5,503 nt of DNA, from contig JAGGTZ010000146.1 of NCBI GenBank assembly GCA_021158805.1, positions 1-5,503 of the forward strand. Direction: 5' to 3'. Source of the DNA: Thermoproteota archaeon (lineage in GTDB: Archaea > Korarchaeota > Korarchaeia > Korarchaeales > Korarchaeaceae). Shown here piece by piece: positions 1 through 5,494 of this stretch. Positions within the stretch are counted from its first letter, which is position 1, and every line of letters starts with the position of its first letter. Below the pieces are notes generated by a model, which did no database searches, was not told the origin of the DNA, and worked only from the letters and a program-made list of their open reading frames with translations. The position numbers were made by a program, and so were the translations under genes.

Positions 1-162
1 CTCAAACTCGAAGGAAGACTTGTAGTTAAAAAGGAGTTACTCCCATTAATCGTTGAGAGAGCAAACTCCCTCCTAATGAGGTCTAAAGTCAGGATATCGA
101 AGCTAAGGGAGGTTATCCTTAATGAGGCTCCCGGAAGCATGGATAATCTCTGTGGGGAATGA
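1..162 (+). CDS. 3' end of an unidentified gene (partial at the left edge)
   Basis: This reading frame is open from the first base to a TGA at 160-162 and gives the last 53 residues of a protein whose start lies outside the window. The other two forward frames hit stops within the first 30 bases, so if an upstream + strand gene exists, this is its frame. The visible tail is rich in Lys, Arg, Glu and Leu and looks helical (for example LLPLIVERANSLL followed by RISKLREVILNEAPG). Its codon style (AGG, ATA, CTC, GAG) resembles the neighbours. I do not recognise the family. It overlaps the start of the CinA-like gene by 41 nt, longer than usual for archaeal operons, so the last dozen or so residues may be poorly conserved read-through. 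The reading as a true coding end is moderate confidence only. Confidence 0.5.
   Translation, partial: LKLEGRLVVKKELLPLIVERANSLLMRSKVRISKLREVILNEAPGSMDNLCGE
107..113 (+). promoter_or_regulatory. Ribosome binding site of the CinA-like gene
   Basis: GGGAGGT is complementary to the CCUCC core at the archaeal 16S rRNA 3' end and lies 8 nt before the ATG at 122. It supports that ATG over internal starts and suggests translation within a longer mRNA, since the site lies inside the upstream reading frame. Confidence 0.7.
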
Positions 163-925
163 GCTCCTTAATGGGAGGATAGTTAATACGAACCTCAGCT
201 GGTTGGCTAAGAGACTAACCATTGATGGATACCTTGTGAGAGGCGCTATAACTGTAAGGGATGAGTGTGAGGATATTGCCTGGGCCTTTAACACAGCATT
301 AAAGATGGGAGCGTCCTTGATAATCTCTACAGGAGGTTTAGGTCCAACATTTGATGACAAGACCTCTGAATGCCTCTCCAAGGCGTTAGGTAAGAGGCAT
401 GTGTTAAATGAGGAAGCTCTAGAGATGGTAAGAGCCAAATACAAGGAGAAAGACCTTCCCATGACGGACCATAGGATTAAAATGGCCAAGATGCCCGAGG
501 GAGCAAAACCCTTGAGGAATGATGTCGGAACAGCTCCGGGGATAATGGTAGAGGAGAATAAAACTCTAATAATTGTTCTACCTGGAGTCCCCGCCGAGAT
601 GAAATCTATCTTCGAGTTAATAGAACCTCTCCTGAGAGAAAGAGCCCCTCCTCTCCACTTCGTCAGTAAGGACTTGCTAGTTAGGGGAATCCCCGAATCA
701 TCGGCAGCCCCCCTCATCGAGAGAGTCATGAAGAGGCTACATGTCTACATAAAGAGCCATCCGAGTGGGCATGAAGTGAGGAGGCCTATCTTGAGGATAA
801 ATGTGGTATCATCTTCTCTAGATAGAGATGAGGCTCTAAAGAACGTTGATGACGCTATAGAAATGCTTAAAGATCTCATAAGCAAGGAAGGAGGAGAGAT
901 AGAGGGAGTGGAGGATGCCTGGTAA
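122..925 (+). CDS. CinA N-terminal-type (COG1058) nucleotide-processing protein, single-domain archaeal form
   Basis: This 267-residue protein belongs to the molybdopterin-binding-fold CinA N-terminal family (COG1058), often labelled competence/damage-inducible protein A or nicotinamide mononucleotide deamidase-related protein. Family hallmarks in order are SVGNELLNGRIVNTN (residues 10-24), STGGLGPTFDD (69-79), VGTAPGI (135-141), LPGVPAEM (153-160) and YIKSHP (209-214). The C-terminal NMN-deamidase domain of bacterial CinA is absent, as is normal for archaeal members of about 250-270 residues. Characterised COG1058 proteins hydrolyse ADP-ribose to AMP and ribose 5-phosphate; that activity here is inferred from family membership. 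The protein should be cytoplasmic, with no signal or membrane segment. The start is supported by an upstream GGGAGGT and by the usual family N-terminus, with the SVGNE strand close to the initiator Met. Its 3' end overlaps the next gene by 11 nt. Confidence 0.92.
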   Translation: MRLPEAWIISVGNELLNGRIVNTNLSWLAKRLTIDGYLVRGAITVRDECEDIAWAFNTALKMGASLIISTGGLGPTFDDKTSECLSKALGKRHVLNEEALEMVRAKYKEKDLPMTDHRIKMAKMPEGAKPLRNDVGTAPGIMVEENKTLIIVLPGVPAEMKSIFELIEPLLRERAPPLHFVSKDLLVRGIPESSAAPLIERVMKRLHVYIKSHPSGHEVRRPILRINVVSSSLDRDEALKNVDDAIEMLKDLISKEGGEIEGVEDAW

Positions 926-1418
926 GGTGAAGCTGCTGGTGCTGGACCTTGACCGAGTACTCTGGGACCATCATGACGCCACCTCTTTGGAGCTACCTCT
1001 AAAGAGGATAGATGAGAGGACCTTAGTTGATGCAAAAGGCGAAGTTGTAACTTTGAGAGATAATGTGCCTGATTTCCTATCTAAAGTAAAGAAGAGGGGT
1101 ATTTTACTCTCTACCTGTAGTTGGAATGATTATAATAAGGCCGTATCCGTCTTAGAGGCTTTCTCTTTAGACAGGTACTTCGATCTGTTGATGATAGAGC
1201 CGCATCCAGAGAAGCATAACATGATGGAGAAGATATTAGAGCACTTCAAGAAACTACAGCCTGATTTAAGTGAGGAAGACGTCCTATTTGTAGATGATAA
1301 TGAGGAGATGCTGGAGAAGGTGAAGAGAAGATTTCCCAATATGAGGGTACTTAGATTCCACCCGGAAGGAGATATATTCAGCTTCTCAGAGCTGGAAGGT
1401 ATCGTTCTAGGTGATTAA
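915..1418 (+). CDS. MDP-1-like HAD-superfamily phosphatase
   Basis: This 167-residue protein is a HAD-superfamily member of the magnesium-dependent phosphatase-1 / subfamily IIIC type. Motif I is DLDRVLWDHHD (residues 11-21) with nucleophile D11 and acid/base D13; the following Leu-Trp-Asp-His-His is typical of this subfamily. Motif II is the Ser/Thr of LLSTCSW (64-70), motif III Lys is K100 in EPHPEKH, and motif IV is LFVDDN with D127 and D128 for magnesium. All catalytic positions are present, so the enzyme should be active. There is no large cap domain, which usually means access to large substrates such as phosphoproteins or sugar-phosphate adducts; the real substrate is unknown. Val at residue 15 replaces the commoner Thr of DxDxT, an accepted HAD variant. 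GGGAGTG at 904-910 precedes the ATG. The gene overlaps the CinA-like gene by 11 nt and abuts trpS, so the three are probably co-transcribed. Confidence 0.88.
   Translation: MPGKVKLLVLDLDRVLWDHHDATSLELPLKRIDERTLVDAKGEVVTLRDNVPDFLSKVKKRGILLSTCSWNDYNKAVSVLEAFSLDRYFDLLMIEPHPEKHNMMEKILEHFKKLQPDLSEEDVLFVDDNEEMLEKVKRRFPNMRVLRFHPEGDIFSFSELEGIVLGD
1409..1415 (+). promoter_or_regulatory. Ribosome binding site of trpS
   Basis: AGGTGAT is an exact complement to the archaeal 16S anti-Shine-Dalgarno tail. It lies inside the last codons of the phosphatase gene, 3 nt before the ATG at 1419. It fixes the trpS start and indicates internal operon translation. Confidence 0.75.
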
Positions 1419-2522
1419 ATGATTCCTGGTTTTAGGATAACTCCATGGGAGGTCAAGGGAGATTACATCGATTATAATGCTCTCATCTCAACATTCGAGC
1501 TCGATACTATTACGGCAGGTGTCAAGAATCTGATTAAGGAGATCTTCGGAGGGGAGCATCGCCTAATTTCGAGGGACATATTCTATGCCCACCGATTTCT
1601 AAAGCTTGCTCTCTTAGATCTGAAGTATAATAGGAGCAATATCTACGTATTCACGGGAAAAGGAGCTTCGGGACCTATGCACATTGGTCACCTGATCTCC
1701 ATCGATCTGGCTAGGTGGATGCAGCGAAACAGGGGGTTGGATGTGTACATGCAGATATCTGACGATGAGAAGTTCGTCCTCAGGCCTGATCTGAGCTTCA
1801 AACAGGTTAGGGAGTATGCTCTAGATAACATCCTTGATTTCATAGCTTTAGGGTTTGAGGAAGGCAAGACCCATATTATATGGGATACGGAAGTTGCCTC
1901 GTGGCTTTACCCGCTCTCACTCAAGTTAGCTAAGAGGGTGAAGATCTCAGAGTTGAAACGCTTAACGAAGATAGATGATAGCTGGAATATAGGAATAGCT
2001 TACTATTCAGCAGTCATACAGTCCGTTCCGGCCTTAATGATGGAAATGGAGTTGAATGAGCCATATAGAGCCATTATACCAATGGCTGTCGACCAAGACC
2101 CCCTCGCGAGAGTTGCTGTCCTTCTAGCAGAGAAGATTGGTGTTAGTAAGCCTAGTATGATCCACAGTAAGTTCATCCTAGGGTTGAACGGGGAGCCTAA
2201 AATGGGCACTAAGGATCCGAGTTCAGCCATATTCCTCAGCGATGACCCCAACGTAGTTAAGGAGAAATTAGAGAGGTCTGCCTGCGGACCTCCGGAGAGA
2301 TGCCCCTCCCTATCTTACCTAAGGGTGTTTGAGCCAGACGATGATGTCTTCTTTAATCTCTGGGAACTATGTCTCAAAGATCCGGAGGAAGGTTGCAAGG
2401 CCTGTAAAAATAAAGCTAAGGGCATACTGGTCCCATTCATAGAAGAGCACCAGCTGCGTAAGAGAGAATTTAGAGATAAAGTAGAGGATTACCTCATGAG
2501 AGAGCCTCCGATCTCCAAGTAG
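1419..2522 (+). CDS. trpS: Tryptophanyl-tRNA synthetase, archaeal/eukaryal type, with unusual KMSKS region
   Basis: This class I aminoacyl-tRNA synthetase of 367 residues charges tRNA(Trp) with tryptophan using ATP. The archaeal/eukaryal TrpRS pattern is clear. ITPWEVKGDYIDYN (residues 7-20) is the family N-terminal patch. FYAHRF (55-60) precedes the catalytic fold, and GASGPMHIGH (82-91) is the HIGH signature. QISDDEKF (112-119) and AVDQDP (223-228) line the active site, and SKFILGL followed by KMGTK (261-265) occupies the KMSKS loop. Cysteines C318, C326 and C329 match a Cys cluster I recall in archaeal TrpRS. Two things are odd: KMGTK replaces the usual KMSAS/KMSSS, and the conserved GGRxT-containing segment after the loop seems to be missing (about 14 residues shorter than the Pyrococcus enzyme as I recall it). 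TyrRS is less likely because the N-terminal patch and DQDP motif are TrpRS-like. ATG directly follows the upstream TAA and has a perfect AGGTGAT. Confidence 0.93.
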   Translation: MIPGFRITPWEVKGDYIDYNALISTFELDTITAGVKNLIKEIFGGEHRLISRDIFYAHRFLKLALLDLKYNRSNIYVFTGKGASGPMHIGHLISIDLARWMQRNRGLDVYMQISDDEKFVLRPDLSFKQVREYALDNILDFIALGFEEGKTHIIWDTEVASWLYPLSLKLAKRVKISELKRLTKIDDSWNIGIAYYSAVIQSVPALMMEMELNEPYRAIIPMAVDQDPLARVAVLLAEKIGVSKPSMIHSKFILGLNGEPKMGTKDPSSAIFLSDDPNVVKEKLERSACGPPERCPSLSYLRVFEPDDDVFFNLWELCLKDPEEGCKACKNKAKGILVPFIEEHQLRKREFRDKVEDYLMREPPISK

Positions 2523-2530
2523 TTAAAGTA
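2523..2530 (+). promoter_or_regulatory. Possible TATA box for the PAC2-family transcript
   Basis: TTAAAGTA starts on the base after the trpS stop codon, in the only sizeable gap of the window. If it is an archaeal TATA box, transcription would start about 25 nt downstream, near 2553. The upstream AAGTAG is only a loose BRE match. A second candidate, GGTTAAAG at 2587-2594, would place the transcript start near 2615. The call is weak and rests mainly on position. Confidence 0.3.
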
Positions 2531-2562
2531 ATACGAATGTGTAATAGATTCCGTGCCTTCAC

Positions 2563-2568
2563 TTTTTT
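2563..2568 (+). terminator. Possible T-run terminator for the cinA-like/HAD/trpS cluster
   Basis: Six consecutive T residues lie about 40 nt after the trpS stop. Archaeal intrinsic termination commonly needs only a short U-rich tract without a hairpin. The run is at the low end of effective lengths, so it may be only partial or fortuitous. Confidence 0.25.
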
Positions 2569-2599
2569 GCACACAGAGTGAGTTAAGGTTAAAGGGTAC

Positions 2600-2619
2600 T
2601 CCCAAGTATATGCTTGGGA
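2600..2619 (+). other. 7-bp hairpin just before the PAC2-family start
   Basis: TCCCAAG (2600-2606) and CTTGGGA (2613-2619) are exact reverse complements separated by a 6-nt loop, TATATG. The 3' arm contains the only G-rich stretch (GGGA) ahead of the ATG at 2625, and the loop contains the alternative ATG at 2610. If folded in the mRNA it would affect start-site access. Its function is inferred only from its position. Confidence 0.4.
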
Positions 2620-2624
2620 TTCTG

Positions 2625-3350
2625 ATGAGCATCGAGATAGTGGAAACGGCGCCCGGAATTTCCAATCCTATCTTGATCTTAGCTGTTCCTGGCGCCGGCC
2701 TCGTTGGGGTTATTGCGGCTGACCATTTGATAAAGACGGCCGGCCTCAGCGAGGTAGGAAAGATAGATTCTCCAATATTCCCGCCTGTCATAGGAGTAAA
2801 GGACGGCATAGCCATGCATACCGTTAAGATATACAGTGGAAAAGGCCTCTATGTGATAAAGGCCGAGGTGCCCCTTCCCATTGACCCTCTCTTAAGGCTT
2901 ACTACATCTGTCCTAGATTGGATAGCCAGGAGGAGGCCTAAGTTAGCCATTGTACTGGGAGGAGTACCCGAAGAAAACAGGATAAAGATAGAAAAACCCC
3001 AAGTAATGGCTGTTTTTAACTGTGAAGAGGCGAAAAGCTTTGCGGAGAACATAAGAGGGGATCTTATGAAGGAGGGATTCCTCTCTGGCTACGCAGCCTT
3101 CTTCCTGAGAGAAGCTACGAGGAGAGGGGTACCCGCTGCCGCCCTGATGGTCCAGTCCTTTGCTACATACCCAGATCCAGGTGCTGCAGCCGAGATATTG
3201 AAGTCCATAGAACCCGTTCTGGGTTTCGATATCGATATATCACAGCTTGAGGCTGAATCAGAGACTATAAGGCTTAAACTGAAGGAGCTTATGGCCCAAA
3301 CCGTACAAGCTATGCCAAAGGAGGGTCAGGCACCCATGTACATAGGCTAG
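2625..3350 (+). CDS. PAC2-family (proteasome assembly chaperone-like) protein
   Basis: With the chosen ATG this is a 241-residue soluble protein of the PAC2 family (COG1938/COG2047), archaeal relatives of eukaryotic proteasome assembly chaperone Pac2, which include PbaA and PbaB. Visible family features are the N-terminal NPILILAVPGAGLVG (residues 14-28), the LAIVLGGVP strand (107-115), GFLSGYAAFFLREA (151-164) and YPDPGAAAEIL (182-192). A helical Glu/Lys-rich tail (about 205-235) ends in PMYIG. The tail resembles the HbYX docking motif of proteasome partners but is one residue longer. Family knowledge suggests 20S proteasome binding or assembly; the exact partner is not shown here. I chose ATG 2625 because family members begin a few residues before the NPILIL strand. 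In-frame ATG 2610 and GTG 2553 would add 5 or 24 residues, the latter segment looking unlike the family. No strong ribosome binding site precedes any of the three. Hsp20 follows after 9 nt. Confidence 0.88.
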   Translation: MSIEIVETAPGISNPILILAVPGAGLVGVIAADHLIKTAGLSEVGKIDSPIFPPVIGVKDGIAMHTVKIYSGKGLYVIKAEVPLPIDPLLRLTTSVLDWIARRRPKLAIVLGGVPEENRIKIEKPQVMAVFNCEEAKSFAENIRGDLMKEGFLSGYAAFFLREATRRGVPAAALMVQSFATYPDPGAAAEILKSIEPVLGFDIDISQLEAESETIRLKLKELMAQTVQAMPKEGQAPMYIG

Positions 3351-3356
3351 GGTGAT
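3349..3356 (+). promoter_or_regulatory. Ribosome binding site of the Hsp20 gene
   Basis: AGGGTGAT overlaps the stop codon of the PAC2-family gene and ends 3 nt before the ATG at 3360. The GGTGAT core complements the archaeal 16S tail, as at trpS. It supports this start and co-transcription with the gene before. Confidence 0.65.
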
Positions 3357-3359
3357 TCT

Positions 3360-3695
3360 ATGGGATGGTTTTATAGGGAGGTTAGGTGGGGTTATTTCGC
3401 TGTTAGGGATGTTGTGGAACCCCTCTCTGAGATGAAGATAGGAAGGGAGGGCGTTGAGATAACAGTTGATCTGCCGGGCGTCACCAGAGAAAACCTCATG
3501 ATAAATGCCAGCGAGGATGCCATACTCGTAGAAGCGGTTTCCTTGGTTGGCGGTGCTAGGGTGAAGTACAAGAAGCTAATAAAGATGCCCTTCCCCATTG
3601 ATCCGGAGAGGGTTAAGGCCAGGCTTACCCATGGCATACTGCATATAGTGGCTCCTCCAAAGGAAGTAGGTTTTAGGAGGGTGCCGGTAGAGTGA
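3360..3695 (+). CDS. Small heat shock protein, Hsp20/alpha-crystallin family, short form
   Basis: This 111-residue protein is an ATP-independent holdase of the Hsp20 family, which binds unfolding proteins in the cytoplasm as an oligomer. The alpha-crystallin domain covers roughly residues 15-100: VEITVDLPGVTRENLMI (32-48) gives the first strands, YKKLIKMPFPID (70-81) the middle ones, and ARLTHGILHIVAPP (87-100) is the A-x-L-x-x-G-hydrophobic-L signature. VPV at 108-110, next to the C-terminus, resembles the I-x-I/V tail motif that links dimers into larger assemblies. The N-terminal arm is only about 15 residues and aromatic-rich (W3, F4, Y5, W10, Y12, F13), so the protein is shorter than the usual 140-170 residues. 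That fits smaller oligomers, although this is inference. The start is set by AGGGTGAT. The stop overlaps the ligase GTG start (GTGA), indicating translational coupling. Confidence 0.85.
   Translation: MGWFYREVRWGYFAVRDVVEPLSEMKIGREGVEITVDLPGVTRENLMINASEDAILVEAVSLVGGARVKYKKLIKMPFPIDPERVKARLTHGILHIVAPPKEVGFRRVPVE
3675..3683 (+). promoter_or_regulatory. Ribosome binding site that sets the ligase start at GTG 3692
   Basis: AGGAGGGTG is a strong match to the archaeal anti-Shine-Dalgarno sequence and ends 8 nt before GTG 3692. The competing in-frame ATG at 3707 would be 23 nt away, too far for this site. The motif lies within the Arg-Arg-Val codons of the Hsp20 C-terminus. Confidence 0.65.
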
Positions 3696-5494
3696 GTCAG
3701 GCAGATATGCCTTTCATTGAGGTGGCTCGGTATTATGAGAAGATAGAGGCTACCTCAGGAAGGCTAGATATGATAGATCTCTTGAAGAAGCTCTTCGTCG
3801 AGACACCACCTGATATACTGGACAGGGTAGTATATCTCACCTTAGGGAGCATTGCCCCGGCTTACGAGGGTGTGGAACTCGGTATTGGGGAGAAACTACT
3901 TCTTAGAGCTTTATCCCTGGCAACTGGAATCTCCCAAGATAAGCTGGAGAAGAAATACCCTGAACTAGGAGATATAGGTATGCTAGCAGAATGGGCAGTG
4001 AAGAACAAAACAGCCCAGTCTTTCTTCCAAGAGGACTTAACGGTCAATAAGGTTTACGACTCCCTAATCAATATAGCCAAGATCGTGGGTGAAAGGGCTC
4101 AAGATGCCAAGATAAGGACCTTAGCAGGGCTCTTTAGCGATGCAAAACCATTAGAAGCGAGATATATCGCAAGAATAGTTACTGAAAAGTTAAGGCTCGG
4201 TGTCAGGGATATGACCATCCTGGATGCCCTAGCAGAGGCTTTCCTCAAGGGAAGAGTTTACAGGGATAAATTGGAGAAGAAGTACAATATCTTCCCCGAT
4301 ATAGGTAGAATAGCTAAGATAGTAGCTGAGAAGGGGATGGATGGGTTAGAGGAGATACATGTCACGCTAGGGATACCGATAAGGCCCATGTTGGCACAGA
4401 GACTTAGGTCAGCAGAGGAGATAATGGACAAGATAGGTCCCAAAGTGATCGCCGAGTTTAAGTACGACGGAGAGAGGATGCAGGTCCATATATGGCCGAA
4501 CGGGAACGTTAGGATCTTCTCTAGGAGGCTTGAAGATATTACTGAACCATATCCGGATGTCAGGGAATTTGTTGCTAGGGCTGTAGAGGGCCATGAAGCA
4601 GTATTAGATGGAGAAACAGTGGCCATAAACCCAGATACTGGTGAAATCCTTCCCTTCCAAGAGCTGATGCACAGAAGGAGGAAGTACGGTGTTGAGGAAG
4701 CCATGAAAGCATATCCTACGGTAACCTACTTCTTCGACGTGCTCTACCTCGATGGTAAGGAACTCCTAGATGAACCACTCGAGAGAAGGAGGGAGATCCT
4801 CCTTGACCTACTAAAGGAGAACGAGAAAGCGAAAGTAGTAGAGTATGAGGTGATCGATAATAATGTAAGCGAACTAGAACGGTTCTTCGAGCAAGCTGTT
4901 GAGAGGGGTACTGAGGGCTTGGTGGTAAAGGATCCCAAGTCTCAATATCAAGCTGGTGTCAGAGGATGGTCCTGGATAAAGCTCAAGAGGAGCTATATCA
5001 GTAAAATGATCGAGCCAGTAGATTTGGTGGTGGTAGGGGCATTCTGGGGAAAGGGAAGGAGAGCGGGTACATACGGTGCCCTACTCATGGCTGCCTATGT
5101 ACCTGAAGAGGATGTTTTCAAGACCGTTTGCAAGATGGGCTCTGGTTTTTCCGATGAGGAGCTGGAGAGTCTTCCTAAGATATTAGAGCCCTACAAGATA
5201 GAGCACAGACATGCAAGTGTCATATCCAATCTGGAGGCTGACGTGTGGTTTGTGCCTCAGAAAGTCGCTCAGGTCCTTGGAGATGAGATTACCCTTAGCC
5301 CCACACATACGTGTGGTTGGGGGAAGGTCAAGAAGGATGCTGGTTTAGCAATTAGGTTTCCGAGGTTTATGGGCTGGAGGGACGATAAGGGACCACAGGA
5401 CGCAACAACCGAAAAGGAGATCATAGATATGTATAAGATGCAATTAACAACTCTCCCAGATGCAAGTGAAGTTTCTATTTCCGAAAAAAGATGA
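3692..5494 (+). CDS. lig: ATP-dependent DNA ligase (archaeal replicative type)
   Basis: This complete 600-residue ligase seals nicks in duplex DNA through an enzyme-adenylate intermediate, joining Okazaki fragments and repair products. The N-terminal DNA-binding domain spans about residues 1-225, adenylation domain 226-430 and OB-fold 431-580. Motif I is FKYDGER with adenylated K257. Motif III is LDGETVAI (E308), IIIa TYFFDVLYLDG (345-355), IV GTEGLVVKDP (E408), V SWIKLKRSY (K430, K432) and VI AGLAIRFPRF (550-559). The C-terminal WRDDKGPQDATT and length are crenarchaeal-like. NKTAQSFF (105-112) sits where PCNA-binding residues occur in archaeal ligases. DKLEKKY occurs twice in the DNA-binding domain (83-89 and 192-198). 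GTG 3692 overlaps the Hsp20 stop and has a strong ribosome binding site. ATG 3707 would start at MPFIEVARYYEK, which resembles many family N-termini, so the true start could be either. All catalytic motifs are intact; ATP rather than NAD specificity is inferred from the family. Confidence 0.96.
   Translation: MSQADMPFIEVARYYEKIEATSGRLDMIDLLKKLFVETPPDILDRVVYLTLGSIAPAYEGVELGIGEKLLLRALSLATGISQDKLEKKYPELGDIGMLAEWAVKNKTAQSFFQEDLTVNKVYDSLINIAKIVGERAQDAKIRTLAGLFSDAKPLEARYIARIVTEKLRLGVRDMTILDALAEAFLKGRVYRDKLEKKYNIFPDIGRIAKIVAEKGMDGLEEIHVTLGIPIRPMLAQRLRSAEEIMDKIGPKVIAEFKYDGERMQVHIWPNGNVRIFSRRLEDITEPYPDVREFVARAVEGHEAVLDGETVAINPDTGEILPFQELMHRRRKYGVEEAMKAYPTVTYFFDVLYLDGKELLDEPLERRREILLDLLKENEKAKVVEYEVIDNNVSELERFFEQAVERGTEGLVVKDPKSQYQAGVRGWSWIKLKRSYISKMIEPVDLVVVGAFWGKGRRAGTYGALLMAAYVPEEDVFKTVCKMGSGFSDEELESLPKILEPYKIEHRHASVISNLEADVWFVPQKVAQVLGDEITLSPTHTCGWGKVKKDAGLAIRFPRFMGWRDDKGPQDATTEKEIIDMYKMQLTTLPDASEVSISEKR

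Noticed and set aside
103..729. Long open frame on the minus strand (208 codons)
   Set aside because: It lies opposite the CinA-like gene, whose motifs are unmistakable. The reverse translation is Ser/Leu-rich with no recognisable domain, typical of an antisense shadow.
1419..2522. Tyrosyl-tRNA synthetase as an alternative identity
   Set aside because: The N-terminal TPWEV patch, the GPMHIGH and DQDP motifs and the Cys cluster fit archaeal TrpRS better than the shorter archaeal TyrRS.
2694..2752. GCCGGCCTC occurring twice about 50 nt apart, one copy within a GGCCGGCC palindrome
   Set aside because: Both copies are inside the PAC2-family coding sequence and encode different parts of conserved strand and helix. 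Two copies of a 9-mer are not a repeat array.
4258..4704. Minus-strand open frame of 148 codons opposite the ligase
   Set aside because: The + strand encodes ligase motifs I and III here, and the reverse product is low-complexity Ser/Pro/Ile-rich. It is a shadow of biased codon use.
5301..5316. Inverted repeat CCACAC-ATAC-GTGTGG
   Set aside because: It lies inside the conserved SPTHTCGWG segment of the ligase OB domain, so codon constraint explains it. No terminator or regulatory context is near.
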